Source: CAZVFX01 sp964626565 (GTDB taxonomy: Bacteria; Myxococcota_A; UBA9042; CAIXZC01). From it: DNA of 55,657 nucleotides. The stretch spans positions 1-55,657 of the forward strand of contig CAZVFX010000037.1 in the NCBI GenBank assembly GCA_964626565.1, written 5' to 3'. A program made the translations under genes and the position numbers. Positions 25,777 to 34,873 of this stretch are shown here, piece by piece; positions within the stretch are counted from its first letter, which is position 1; each line of letters starts with the position of its first letter. The notes below the pieces were generated by a model. That model was not told the origin of the DNA. It saw only the letters and a program-made list of their open reading frames with translations, and made no database searches.

Positions 25777-27147
25777 CGGAGCAGAAGAACCCAACACGAT
25801 CATCACGCTGTGAGCGGTCAGGGGAGTCAGCACATAACCCAGGTTCTTGCCGTCGTGACGGATGCCGTAGTTTTCGCCCCATCCGTAGGCATAGACGACG
25901 CTCGCCCATGATGTCGACCACTCGCTTTTCCAACCCATACCGAAGGTCCCACCCACCCGGGACAGGCGATTGTCTTCGTGAAGCCTGACCCGTTCCTTCG
26001 GAGTGGACGTCAGGTCGGTGAAGCCACCGGCCTGCGCGACGATGGATTCACTCACCCCGACTTCAGCCCCCAGGCTGAAATTGGCGGTAGTGTCGGTTTC
26101 CACGGTTCGAGCTACGTAGACGGCCCGGTTCTCATCCATGACCGTGCCGCTGGGAGTGCTTGGAAACATGAATGATTCCCCGTTGGGTCCGGCCAACGTA
26201 CGATATTCCTCCTGGGCGAGATAGAGTCGCACGTCGGCGCCGATGGAGAACTCACCGGGGCGGTCGTATCCAACTCCGAATCCGAAGCGCCAGGGGGAAC
26301 GGAAATCCACCTGGGGGTTGGCCACCTCAACCCGGTCCAGGTAGGAAGCCTCCTGCTTCAAGGTGTCTACCACGGCCAGCACGTCCAGGAGATTCCCGTC
26401 GCCGTATAGAGTCGTGACCGGTGAGCGCACTGTGGCGCCAAACCAGAATCCCTCGGAAGGCATTACCTGGAAGCCGGCGTGACCTCCCACCGCTGCGGCC
26501 AGCATGTCCGAACTGTGAGTCTGCGCGGTATCCCGGGTGCTGTCGTCTGAGTACTCGGCGAAGGTGGTGAGAACGGTGAGTTCCTCTTCCAGGTGCAGGG
26601 CGAAAGTCGGCCCTGCCCCGACACACAGCCAGCCCTCGTAGCAGGCGCCCCAGCCGCCCACCAGCCAATAGGTCTCCCACTGCTGCTGCAGGCGAGCCCG
26701 CAACTCGAACAACAGGTCGCCGGGCGGAACGTTCAACGCACCGTCGAACTGGTGATAGTCGGGCAGCACCAGAGAGAGCCCCAGCCCATGAAACATGCCC
26801 AACCACTCCCCCATCGGTTTGACGTAGGCCAGGTTCAACGGGAAGATATCCACAGAGGTGGTTTCCATGCTGCCGCGAATACGCCCGCTAAGATCAACAT
26901 CGATGAAAGAGGGCACCACCTCCGAGGTATAGCCGTACGCGCTGAGGCTGCCCGCCAGCCCCATGTGCCGGACCTTGCCCAGACCGGCAGGGTTCTGCCA
27001 CGGCTCGGACCCGAAGCCGATGCCGATGCCGCCCATGCCGCACGTCCGGGTTCCCACCGGATACCGCTCCGGGTTGCCCGGCCGAGCCCACGCCGGAGAA
27101 CACAGCAGCAGGGTCAGAACAAAGCTAGTTAGCGCCCCCCGCATCAT
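25771..27147 (-). CDS. outer-membrane beta-barrel protein, FadL/OmpP1-like
   Basis: A 458-residue exported protein with a signal peptide (cleavage near AWARP). The mature N-terminus is typical of the FadL/TodX class (GTRTCGMGGIGIGFGSEPWQNPAGL) and is followed by many amphipathic beta-strands with aromatic girdles up to the C-terminus. FadL-type barrels pass hydrophobic substrates across the outer membrane. Its ATG overlaps the stop of the preceding 1320-residue lipoprotein (ATGA) and has almost no ribosome site of its own, so translation depends on that gene. This suggests that barrel and lipoprotein act together. The C-terminal residue is Leu, not Phe. Confidence 0.78.
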   Translation of the reverse strand: MMRGALTSFVLTLLLCSPAWARPGNPERYPVGTRTCGMGGIGIGFGSEPWQNPAGLGKVRHMGLAGSLSAYGYTSEVVPSFIDVDLSGRIRGSMETTSVDIFPLNLAYVKPMGEWLGMFHGLGLSLVLPDYHQFDGALNVPPGDLLFELRARLQQQWETYWLVGGWGACYEGWLCVGAGPTFALHLEEELTVLTTFAEYSDDSTRDTAQTHSSDMLAAAVGGHAGFQVMPSEGFWFGATVRSPVTTLYGDGNLLDVLAVVDTLKQEASYLDRVEVANPQVDFRSPWRFGFGVGYDRPGEFSIGADVRLYLAQEEYRTLAGPNGESFMFPSTPSGTVMDENRAVYVARTVETDTTANFSLGAEVGVSESIVAQAGGFTDLTSTPKERVRLHEDNRLSRVGGTFGMGWKSEWSTSWASVVYAYGWGENYGIRHDGKNLGYVLTPLTAHSVMIVLGSSAPL

Positions 27148-30100
27148 TTCACATACACATGTGCACACACCGTGCCCGCATTGTCACTTTCGGTGTAGTT
27201 CTTGTAATCCTCCCCGAACCACAGTTGGTATCCGCCCGCGGTGAAATCGAATGGGTCGACATAGTCGAAGACCAGGTAGGGCGAACTTGCACAGTAGTTG
27301 GTCATGAGGAGCCATGCCGAATGGCTGTACTCCACGTTGCTGAAAAGATCCACCGTCGCATCGGTAATGATCTGACCGTTTGAGGAGGTGACCATGTAGA
27401 AACCGTTTTGCTGGTTGCCGGGGCATTCGTCCGGCGGAGTACTGGAGCTACCCCAAATGCCGGTAGAGCCACAATTACCGCCACCATTGCCGAGGCAGCC
27501 CGACACCTTCACCGCCAGGTAATGGTTGATGGTCCCTGAAAAACTGGTGGAGAAGGAGCCGTACTGGCTACCCTTGGCGCCGAAACATACGTTGTTGGCG
27601 ATGCGAGTCCAGCCACCTCCTTCCATTTCCATTTCGCAATAGACTTCAAAAGGTGCTGAGCCCTGGTTCCACCCGTCCGGATCGATGAGGTACGTGCCGT
27701 TGGTATCGGCCAGCCCCTTGTCGAAAATCTCCTTGCACGACTCGCCCAGTGCGCACCCCCCGTCGCCGGGCTTGATGTCGGGGTCGTTGTCCGCGCAGTC
27801 GGTGCCGCCGCACTCCACGGACGGGAATCCGTCCTCGTCGCCGTCGTTGTCCATGAGGTCGTCGCAGTTGTAGTCGTTGCCGTCGCATCCGAGGTCCGCG
27901 CCCGGATTGTAGGCCGGGTCCGCATCATCACAATCGCCGCCCGCAATGGTCTCGTAGGCGTCGCACTCAACCCAGTAGTCGTCCTCGTCAAAGTCGATGC
28001 ACGAGTCGCAACTGACCCAGTTGTTGGGATCCTCGTCGCCGCAGTCCGGACCCTGGATGAGAGTGTACTGGTCACATCCGGCAAAGTACTCGTCTTCGTC
28101 GCCGTCCGCACAACTCTCGCAGGACAACCAGTTGTCAGGATCATCGTCGTTACAATCGGCCGCCCCCAACTCCGAATAGCTGTCGCATCCGATGGTGGCG
28201 CCGTCTTCGTCCAAGTCCACGCACGTGCCACACGAGATCCAGTTGTCCGGGTCCTCGTCTGAGCAGTCCGGACCGTCGATGGTCAGGTAATCGTCGCACC
28301 CCTCAAACCAGTCGTCGTCATCTTCGTCCAGGCAAGTGACGCAGGAAGCCCAGTTGTTGATATCCAGGTCGTTGCAATCTCCCTGGCAGGAGGTCACGCC
28401 ATCCCCGTCCTGGTCAAACCCCTCGTCCACGTCGCCGTCGCAGTCGTTGTCCTGGCCGTCGCACAACTCGGGCATCTGGCCGGCAAAGGGGTCGCAAGCC
28501 TGAGGCTCTCCACCCACGCAGTTCTGGGCGGTATGCTCGCACTGCCCCTTGCCACAGGTGGTCTGTCCCTGCTCCTCGTCCACCTCACCGTCGCAGTCGT
28601 TGTCGAAGCCGTCACACAACTCCGGCATCGCACCGGCCGTCGGGTCGCATAGCTGGGGCACCCCTTCGTCGCAGTTCTTCACCGTGTGCAGGCACAACCC
28701 TTCGCCGCAGGTGGTGGTGCCGAGCCCTTCGTCGGCCAATCCGTCGCAGTCGTTGTCGGAGCCGTCGCAAACCTCGGGCTCCGCCCCCAGGAAGGGATCG
28801 CACTGCACCGGCTGGCCGTTTTCGCACGCATACTCCAGGTGCTGGCAGGGCCCCAGGCCGCAAGGCATCCAGCCCAAATCTTCATCTACTATGCCGTCAC
28901 AGTCGTTGTCCAAGCCATCGCACTGCTCCATGGCCGCACCCTCGAACGGATCGCACTGCTGCTCCACGCCGTCAATACAGGCCGCCAGGGTGTGAAAACA
29001 CTCCCCCTTGCCGCATGCCAACGCGCCGGTGTCTTCATCAACCGCCTGATCGCAGTCGTTATCCATGGCATCGCACACCTCTACCGCACCGGGGTTTACC
29101 AGCGGATCCAGGGGCGCACAATCGGTGTCGTCCGGCTCGCCGTCGTTGTCGTCATCCAGGTCCACACAGTCCTTCATCCCATCGGAGTCGTTATCGTTAT
29201 AACCCTCGTCGACTCCCGCGAGGCAGTTGTTGTCTATGCCGTCACATTCTTCATCTGCCAGAGCGTGAACGTCCGGGTCAAAGGGCGCGCAGTCCGACGC
29301 GTCCGGGTCGCCGTCCCCGTCGTCGTCATCATCGCACGCATCGCCCTCGCCGTCGTCGTCGAAGTCGGACTGCGGCGTATTGAAGTCGTCGGGACAGTTG
29401 TCGTCGTCGTTGGCCACTCCGTCGCCATCGGAGTCGTCGTCGCACAGATTCCCGGCCCCGTCACCGTCGGTATCTTCCTGAAGCGGGTTGAACAGCTCGG
29501 CGCAGTTGTCAAGGCCGTTGCCCACTCCGTCTCCGTCGAGGTCCAGGTCGCAGGCGTCCCCCATGCCGTCGCCGTCGGTATCCTCCTGACCGGGATTAGG
29601 GATAGACAGGCAGTTGTCGTCTCCGTTGTTCACCGTATCGCCGTCAACATCTTCGTCCAGACAATCCGCGAATCCGTCGCCGTCGTTGTCGGGAAACACT
29701 TCGTCGATCTGCTCGTTGCAGTCGTTGTCCTTGCCGTCGCACAACTCCGACGCACCCGGGAACACTGAAGGGTCCGTCGGAGCACAGTCGAGCCCGTCCT
29801 CCACGCCGTCGTTGTCGTCGTCCGGGTCGAGACAGTCTTTCAATCCATCTACATCGTTATCGGTAAAACCTTCGTCAGCGACCAGGTTGCAGTTGTTGTC
29901 CTTGCCGTCGCACTCTTCGTCCGCCCCGGGGAAAACCGACGGGTCCAGGGGATCGCAGTCGTCCTCATCCGCGCTCAGATCGTTGTCATCGTCCAGGTCG
30001 CAGGCGTCGCCCTCGCCATCGAGGTCGAAATCGGCCTGATCCGCGTTCTTCACACCGACACAATTATCCGCGTTGTCGGCCACGCCGTCGCCGTCCTTGT

Positions 30101-31106
30101 CGGTCTCCATGCAGTCAGCGGTACCGTCTTCGTCGGTGTCCGGATACCCTTCGTCGGTGTCGCCATCGCAGTCATTGTCCATGCCGTCACACGCTTCCGC
30201 CGCGGCGGACGGGCCGTCGCACTTCAGCTCTCCATCGTCGCAGTCGTACACGCCGGCGCAGGTCCCGAACTCATTTTCGTTTTCGCACTCGCCGCCGCCG
30301 GTGTCCTCGTCCACCAGATCATCACAATCGTTGTCCAGGTTGTCGCAGATTTCGGCTGCGGGTGCTGCCGCGCTGCACGGGCTGAGGCCGCCGGCAGTGC
30401 ACCCTCGCTCACCCGGACACTGACCCCACTCGTTCTCCACATAACAGGTGGTTGCAGCCCCTTCGGAAACGTACCATTGGGCGCAGGTGCACTCGGTTGC
30501 AGCAACACACTGAAACTCGCTTTCGCCCCCTACCCCGTCCGCTTCCAGGCAGTCGTACCCATCTGGGCAGTTCGAATCGTCGCCACACTGCCCGCCGCAG
30601 AAGTTTCCACCCGCGCCGTAGTTGACGCAAATGTCCCCCGCGTCGACTCCATTAGTCATGCAGTCGTCGTGAGAATTGCAGGGCTTACACAGGTTGGCAA
30701 AGGGCGGCGCGCAGATGAACACCTGGTCGGGAAGACTTGGTTTGTGCAGCACGCACTGCCAGCCGAAGGGGCATTCTTCCTCGCACACCGCAGTGCACAA
30801 CTTGCCGTCCGGTGTCTGCACGCAATAGCCCGAAGTGCAATCACCGGACTGCTCGCACGGATACCCCGGGTCCCCCGGACCAGGCTCCCAGCCAAGGTCG
30901 ATTTCAGCCTGATCGGCCAATTCGAAGAAGAGCAATTCCTCCGCTGTCGTCTCGGGAAAAGCCACTTCCGGCTCCATGTCGTCATCGTCGACAAAACCAT
31001 CGGCGGCGACAAGGTCTGTCCCCGAATCCTGCTCAACAACCGCGCCATCGCCGCCACAGGCCGACAGCAGCAGGCAGGCCGCAAATCCGGCAATTATTCT
31101 TTGCAT
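27144..31106 (-). CDS. MopE/TSP3-repeat surface lipoprotein with fibrinogen-like C-terminal domain
   Basis: A 1320-residue lipoprotein (MQRIIAGFAACLLLSAC, lipobox LSAC). After an acidic linker, residues about 60-245 are a Cys-rich EGF-like region. Residues about 250-1110 hold MopE-type units (EICDNLDNDCDDLVDED) and thrombospondin type 3 calcium repeats (DTDGDGMGDACD), both Asp-rich metal-binding motifs. Residues about 1120-1320 resemble a fibrinogen C-like domain (SCKEIFDKG, FEVYCEMEMEGGGWTRI). The ATG at 31106 has GGGGGA six nt upstream. Its stop overlaps the barrel gene start. A calcium-stiffened stalk presenting a glycan-binding head is the most natural reading. The MopE link to copper is known only for methanotrophs and should not be carried over. 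Confidence 0.85.
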   Translation of the reverse strand: MQRIIAGFAACLLLSACGGDGAVVEQDSGTDLVAADGFVDDDDMEPEVAFPETTAEELLFFELADQAEIDLGWEPGPGDPGYPCEQSGDCTSGYCVQTPDGKLCTAVCEEECPFGWQCVLHKPSLPDQVFICAPPFANLCKPCNSHDDCMTNGVDAGDICVNYGAGGNFCGGQCGDDSNCPDGYDCLEADGVGGESEFQCVAATECTCAQWYVSEGAATTCYVENEWGQCPGERGCTAGGLSPCSAAAPAAEICDNLDNDCDDLVDEDTGGGECENENEFGTCAGVYDCDDGELKCDGPSAAAEACDGMDNDCDGDTDEGYPDTDEDGTADCMETDKDGDGVADNADNCVGVKNADQADFDLDGEGDACDLDDDNDLSADEDDCDPLDPSVFPGADEECDGKDNNCNLVADEGFTDNDVDGLKDCLDPDDDNDGVEDGLDCAPTDPSVFPGASELCDGKDNDCNEQIDEVFPDNDGDGFADCLDEDVDGDTVNNGDDNCLSIPNPGQEDTDGDGMGDACDLDLDGDGVGNGLDNCAELFNPLQEDTDGDGAGNLCDDDSDGDGVANDDDNCPDDFNTPQSDFDDDGEGDACDDDDDGDGDPDASDCAPFDPDVHALADEECDGIDNNCLAGVDEGYNDNDSDGMKDCVDLDDDNDGEPDDTDCAPLDPLVNPGAVEVCDAMDNDCDQAVDEDTGALACGKGECFHTLAACIDGVEQQCDPFEGAAMEQCDGLDNDCDGIVDEDLGWMPCGLGPCQHLEYACENGQPVQCDPFLGAEPEVCDGSDNDCDGLADEGLGTTTCGEGLCLHTVKNCDEGVPQLCDPTAGAMPELCDGFDNDCDGEVDEEQGQTTCGKGQCEHTAQNCVGGEPQACDPFAGQMPELCDGQDNDCDGDVDEGFDQDGDGVTSCQGDCNDLDINNWASCVTCLDEDDDDWFEGCDDYLTIDGPDCSDEDPDNWISCGTCVDLDEDGATIGCDSYSELGAADCNDDDPDNWLSCESCADGDEDEYFAGCDQYTLIQGPDCGDEDPNNWVSCDSCIDFDEDDYWVECDAYETIAGGDCDDADPAYNPGADLGCDGNDYNCDDLMDNDGDEDGFPSVECGGTDCADNDPDIKPGDGGCALGESCKEIFDKGLADTNGTYLIDPDGWNQGSAPFEVYCEMEMEGGGWTRIANNVCFGAKGSQYGSFSTSFSGTINHYLAVKVSGCLGNGGGNCGSTGIWGSSSTPPDECPGNQQNGFYMVTSSNGQIITDATVDLFSNVEYSHSAWLLMTNYCASSPYLVFDYVDPFDFTAGGYQLWFGEDYKNYTESDNAGTVCAHVYVK

Positions 31107-31147
31107 CAAATCCCCCATAGCATGACGCCAAGATTCTAACTCCTTTC

Positions 31148-31162
31148 CTTTCCCGGGGAAAG
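31148..31162. promoter_or_regulatory. CTTTCC-centred palindrome before the permease
   Basis: CTTTCC-CGG-GGAAAG lies between the divergent lipoprotein and NCS1 permease genes. It could be an operator. No confident -35/-10 pair was found in this 128-bp gap. Confidence 0.2.
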
Positions 31163-31234
31163 CACAATGGTCTTAACGGTCTCACTGGTTCCAACGGTCC
31201 CATTTGACATCAGCCATTCGCGAATGCAAAATCC

Positions 31235-32527
31235 ATGACCATGGGCACCCCACCCGAAACAGCCGGCGCAGCCGGCCACCATGAAGACTACCCGCTCACC
31301 GCGGTGCCTGCGGAGGCCCGCAAGAGCTTTGTGTCCACGTTGTGGGTGCTGTTGGGATTCACCTTCTTCACCGCGACCATGTGGGCCGGAGGCAAAGTGG
31401 GCGCGGCGTTCCCGCTCTGGCCCGACCTGATCCTGGTGATTGTGACCGGTAACCTGTTGCTGGGGACTTACGTCGCTCTGTTGGGAGTTGTGTCCCAGCG
31501 CACCGGACTGTCCAGCATCCTGCTGGCGCGGTTTTCCTTCGGCAACACAGGCAGCAAGTGGGCTGAACTGCTTCTGGGGCTCACCCAGGTCGGATGGTAC
31601 GCCTGGGGCACCGCCACCGTGGCGATCCTGACCACTCGTCTTCTCGACATTTCGGAAGGGTGGAAATACCCGTTGATGGTACTCTTCGGCCTCGCGTTTT
31701 GTTGGACTGCGTGGGTGGGGTACCGCGGCCTTGAGGTTCTGTCGAAGGTTGCGGTGCCGTTGATGGTCGGCCTCATCATCTGGAGCTTCTTCATCGCATC
31801 GCGAGATGCGGGAGGACTTGCCGGGCTACTGGCGAGGACCCCGGCGGAGACCATGTCTTTCGGCACTGCCATCACCATTGTAGTAGGCACCTTCATCAGC
31901 GGCGGCACTCAGGCGAGCAACTGGACCCGCTTCTGCATGACCCGCAGAAGCGCGGTGGTGGCAAGCGTGATCGCATTCTTCGCCGGCAACGGATTGATGG
32001 TCTTTGCCGGCGCCTTTGGCGGCCTGGTCTACGGCCAGCCCGACATTGTGGAGGTGCTGGCGCTCCAGGGGCTGATCGGAGCAGGCATGATCATGCTGTT
32101 CCTCAACATCTGGACCACTCAGGACAACACCATTTACAACTTCTCCATCGCGGGCTGCAGCCTGTTGCGCTCGGAGAAGCGGCGCCTGGTGACTTTGGGC
32201 GGAGCGGTACTCGGCACCGCGCTGGCGCTGGCCGGGATGTACGAGTGGCTGGTGCCGTATCTGATTCTCCTCGGCACCCTCATTCCACCGCTGGGCGGGA
32301 TCATCCTGGCTGACTACCTGGTTGCGGGGAAGACCAGAGGGTGGGAGCTTGACAGCCCTCATATTCCCGCGGTGAATCCTGCCGGGGCCGGAGCCTATGT
32401 GCTGGCCGTCCTGGCTGCTCGATATCTTCCCGGAATCGCGCCGGTAAACGGTGTGCTCGCCGGGGCTGCGGCCTACTACGTTCTGTACCGCGGCCTTGGG
32501 AAAGGGGGGGGAAGTGTTGAAGATTAG
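31235..32527 (+). CDS. NCS1-family permease, cytosine permease (CodB)-like
   Basis: A 430-residue inner-membrane transporter with about twelve hydrophobic segments. It carries the hallmarks of bacterial CodB: an early GFTFFTATMWAGG helix, the STLW entry and the SGGTQASNW segment in the middle. It would import cytosine or another nucleobase with Na+ or H+. No deaminase gene is adjacent, so the substrate is uncertain. The ribosome site is weak. The 3' end overlaps the GNAT gene by 14 nt, which implies coupling. Confidence 0.85.
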   Translation: MTMGTPPETAGAAGHHEDYPLTAVPAEARKSFVSTLWVLLGFTFFTATMWAGGKVGAAFPLWPDLILVIVTGNLLLGTYVALLGVVSQRTGLSSILLARFSFGNTGSKWAELLLGLTQVGWYAWGTATVAILTTRLLDISEGWKYPLMVLFGLAFCWTAWVGYRGLEVLSKVAVPLMVGLIIWSFFIASRDAGGLAGLLARTPAETMSFGTAITIVVGTFISGGTQASNWTRFCMTRRSAVVASVIAFFAGNGLMVFAGAFGGLVYGQPDIVEVLALQGLIGAGMIMLFLNIWTTQDNTIYNFSIAGCSLLRSEKRRLVTLGGAVLGTALALAGMYEWLVPYLILLGTLIPPLGGIILADYLVAGKTRGWELDSPHIPAVNPAGAGAYVLAVLAARYLPGIAPVNGVLAGAAAYYVLYRGLGKGGGSVED

Positions 32528-32951
32528 ACCTTCCCGGCTCCCCGACCTCGCGTTCATCGTCCGCCTCTCGGAAAAGGCGTTCCACCGATACGGCAGCTAC
32601 GGCAACACCATCGGCGCCACCTTCCTCAGGCCGCAGGTAACCACGCGGGTGGCTGAAGACGAAGACGGCCCTTCCGGCTTCGTGATGCTGCAACGGAAGC
32701 AGGATGCGGTGGAACTGATCGCGATCGCAGTGGCTACCGCTCACCGCAACCGGCGGGTCGGCGCCAGACTGCTTCAGGCCGCGATCCGGTGGGCGCAGGG
32801 AATCGGTGTGGCCCGTCTGGAATTACACACCGGCGTGGACAACATCCGCGGACTCCAGCTTTTCAAGAGCGCCGGGTTCAGGAGCACAGAGACGGTGGCC
32901 TCCTACTACCCCGAAGGACAAACTGCAGTGCGTATGCGACTTGCGCTCTGA
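32514..32951 (+). CDS. GNAT-family N-acetyltransferase
   Basis: A 145-residue single-domain acetyltransferase. The acetyl-CoA pyrophosphate loop is visible as HRNRRVGARLL (R-x-x-G-x-A type), followed by the LELHTGVDNIRGLQLFKSAGF segment with the usual N...A..LF..GF motif, and ends in a beta-strand with YYPEG. The start is a GTG (32514) or the adjacent TTG, right after a G-rich ribosome site that lies inside the permease gene. The acceptor substrate is unknown; small molecule or protein N-terminus are both possible. Confidence 0.85.
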   Translation: MLKIRPSRLPDLAFIVRLSEKAFHRYGSYGNTIGATFLRPQVTTRVAEDEDGPSGFVMLQRKQDAVELIAIAVATAHRNRRVGARLLQAAIRWAQGIGVARLELHTGVDNIRGLQLFKSAGFRSTETVASYYPEGQTAVRMRLAL

Positions 32952-32957
32952 CCGCGC

Positions 32958-32986
32958 TTGAGGCCGGCGCACCCGTTCCGTATAAT
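32958..32986 (+). promoter_or_regulatory. consensus sigma70 promoter, leaderless
   Basis: TTGAGG (32958-32963), 17 bp, perfect TATAAT (32981-32986). The predicted transcription start is at 32993-32994, the A of the ATG of the next gene. No ribosome site can therefore be in the mRNA. Confidence 0.65.
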
Positions 32987-32993
32987 GGGGACC

Positions 32994-33614
32994 ATGCGAC
33001 AGGTTTCGTTAGTTACGTTGGCGGCACTGGTGATACTCGCCCCCGCGGGAGCTGCGGGCCAATCTCTGTTCCCGAAAACTCCGGTAAAAAAGGACTATCC
33101 ACCGCCCCCGCCGGTTGAGCAGAAGGAGGTGCCCTACAAATCCCCGGTCTCGGCGGTGATGTGGTCCATCGGCGGCACCTTCGGTTGCATAGCCCTCGGC
33201 GCGCTGGTCACAAAGGCAGGCAGCGCCGGCGGCGCCGGGTTGATACTGACCGGTCTGCTGCTGGGGCCTTCCTTCGGTCACATGTATACCGGTCACATCG
33301 GCAGGATGTGGACGTTCACTCTACTTCGGACCGGGTCCATGGTATTTGTAATTGCCGGAGCGATGGCGTCAATGGCCTCATCCTTTGGAGACGAAGATGG
33401 CTCGGGCGACAACTCCGGTGAGCAGATGGCGGCCGTAGGCATGATCGGGCTGCTGGGCCTCACCATCGTGGAGTTCGTGTACGTCGGCTACTCGGCACAG
33501 GAGTTCAACGAGGAAGCCCGGCGTCGCAGTATCAGCCTCACACCAATGGTATTCCCAGATCCGTCGGGTGACAATGCACCCAACTGGGGGTTGTCTTTCG
33601 CCTGGAGTTTTTGA
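32994..33614 (+). CDS. exported multi-helix membrane protein, unknown family
   Basis: A 206-residue protein with a signal sequence (VSLVTLAALVILAPAGA), a short Pro-rich periplasmic stretch (YPPPPPVEQ) and about four hydrophobic helices that are Gly/Ala-rich, with LLGPSFGHMYTGHIGR between helices two and three. The final 50 residues are soluble. The ATG at 32994 coincides with the predicted transcription start; an in-frame ATG at 32985 lies inside the -10 box and cannot be used with this promoter. No family recognised. Confidence 0.65.
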   Translation: MRQVSLVTLAALVILAPAGAAGQSLFPKTPVKKDYPPPPPVEQKEVPYKSPVSAVMWSIGGTFGCIALGALVTKAGSAGGAGLILTGLLLGPSFGHMYTGHIGRMWTFTLLRTGSMVFVIAGAMASMASSFGDEDGSGDNSGEQMAAVGMIGLLGLTIVEFVYVGYSAQEFNEEARRRSISLTPMVFPDPSGDNAPNWGLSFAWSF

Positions 33615-33638
33615 GCCACAGCTTCAACATGCTAGAAT
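33611..33638 (+). promoter_or_regulatory. sigma70-type promoter, leaderless
   Basis: TTGAGC (33611-33616, overlapping the previous stop), 16 bp, TAGAAT (33633-33638). The predicted start falls at about 33645-33646, the ATG of the next gene. Confidence 0.5.
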
Positions 33639-33645
33639 ATCCCTG

Positions 33646-34830
33646 ATGCGATGGTTGGTTTCGATATTTTGCCTTGCCTTCCTCCTTTGCGCTCCCGCTC
33701 CGGCCCGGGCCCAGTTCGAGCAGTGGTGCGAGATCCGCTGCGACGAGTTGTTCGGGGCCCACCCCGAGAAACCAGCCTGCGAGTTGTGGGACTACGATCA
33801 CGTAATCCGTGAAGAAAAGATCATCCGGCGCAAGATTGTGGTGGAACCGTGCAAAAAACAACTCGACGAATGGCAATGGCGGGACGACGTGCGGCACGCA
33901 GCCCGGGCCGCGCTGAAGCACGTCGCGGGATGCACTCAGTGGTGCGAAACCGCATCGAAGCTGCGAGAGGGCGAGCCCATCGGCGAAAAGAACCGCCACC
34001 TCTGGCAAGTGATCGGAGACATCATCGTTTGCCGCCTGACACCGCAACAATTGGGCCACCTTACCGCTTTCCACGTGGACCTCAACTGCCCGGGAATGCG
34101 GTTCGTCCCTTCCGGCCCCTTCATGATGGGCTGCGATATCACCGATGAAACGTGCCGACCCCGTGAGAAGCCCTATCACGAGATCGAACTGGACGCCTAC
34201 TTCATCGATACTCACGAGGTCACCTCGGCGGCCTACCGCCGGTGCGTGGAACAGCGGCAGTGCCCCCGGCCCCGAGGTCACGCCGCGTTGGACTACTACA
34301 ACTTCGGTGCGGAAAGCCGGAGCACCCACCCGATAAACGGCGTGGACTGGGAACAGGCCGATGCGTACTGCAAGTTCGCGGGCAAACGCCTGTGCACCGA
34401 GGCCGAGTGGGAAAAAGGGGCCCGGGGCGACGACGGCAGGGACTACCCATGGGGCCCTGAGAAACCGTCCGCAGAACTGGCCGTGCTGGACACCGGTGCG
34501 GACCACAGCGGCGAAGGGCGCCCCTGGCCCGTGCTGTCGCTGACCTCCCCCGTGTGCTCACGTGAGAAAGGCAACAGCCCCTACGATCTGTGCGACATGG
34601 CCGGCAACGTCTGGGAGTGGGTAGCCGACTGGTACCAGCAGGATTTCTACACCAACAGCCCCCCTTCCAATCCAACAGGACCTCCAAAAGGCACCCACCG
34701 CGTGATCCGCGGCGGACGTTTTTCAAACGTCGGCTTCTCCCTGCGCACCTCAGCACGGGGATTTCTCAAACCGGAAGCCTACTTCCCCTACCTGGGCTTC
34801 CGGTGCTGCAAGGGCGCAGTGGACCTGTAA
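33646..34830 (+). CDS. SUMF1/FGE-fold secreted protein
   Basis: A 394-residue exported protein (signal peptide cleaved near ARA). Residues about 25-145 form an unrecognised helical domain with paired cysteines (WCEIRCDE, CTQWC). From about residue 147 it is a formylglycine-generating-enzyme-sulfatase fold: GMRFVPSGPFMMG, HEVT, NGVDWEQADAYCKFAGKRLCTEAEWEKGARG, GNVWEWVADW, RVIRGGRFSN, FRCC end. The C-terminal catalytic Cys pair of true copper FGEs (in GASYRC) is not present at the equivalent FSNVGFSLRTSA, so oxidase activity is unlikely. Related SUMF1-fold proteins act as binding or surface proteins. Leaderless start. Confidence 0.82.
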   Translation: MRWLVSIFCLAFLLCAPAPARAQFEQWCEIRCDELFGAHPEKPACELWDYDHVIREEKIIRRKIVVEPCKKQLDEWQWRDDVRHAARAALKHVAGCTQWCETASKLREGEPIGEKNRHLWQVIGDIIVCRLTPQQLGHLTAFHVDLNCPGMRFVPSGPFMMGCDITDETCRPREKPYHEIELDAYFIDTHEVTSAAYRRCVEQRQCPRPRGHAALDYYNFGAESRSTHPINGVDWEQADAYCKFAGKRLCTEAEWEKGARGDDGRDYPWGPEKPSAELAVLDTGADHSGEGRPWPVLSLTSPVCSREKGNSPYDLCDMAGNVWEWVADWYQQDFYTNSPPSNPTGPPKGTHRVIRGGRFSNVGFSLRTSARGFLKPEAYFPYLGFRCCKGAVDL

Positions 34831-34848
34831 GCAGCGATTCGCTAGAAT
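34820..34848 (+). promoter_or_regulatory. sigma70-type promoter of the GH31 gene
   Basis: TGGACC (34820-34825), 17 bp, TAGAAT (34843-34848) in the context GCTAGAAT, as at the previous promoter. The predicted start near 34855 leaves a short leader containing GGAGGAAACG before the ATG at 34874. Confidence 0.45.
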
Positions 34849-34873
34849 CGGTGAGAACTTCGCGGAGGAAACG

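Noticed and set aside
27144..31106. Copper-binding MopE function
   Set aside because: Only the Asp/Cys repeat type is shared; the copper chemistry is specific to methanotroph proteins.
33646..34830. Active formylglycine-generating enzyme for a sulfatase
   Set aside because: The catalytic Cys pair is missing and no sulfatase gene is present in the window.
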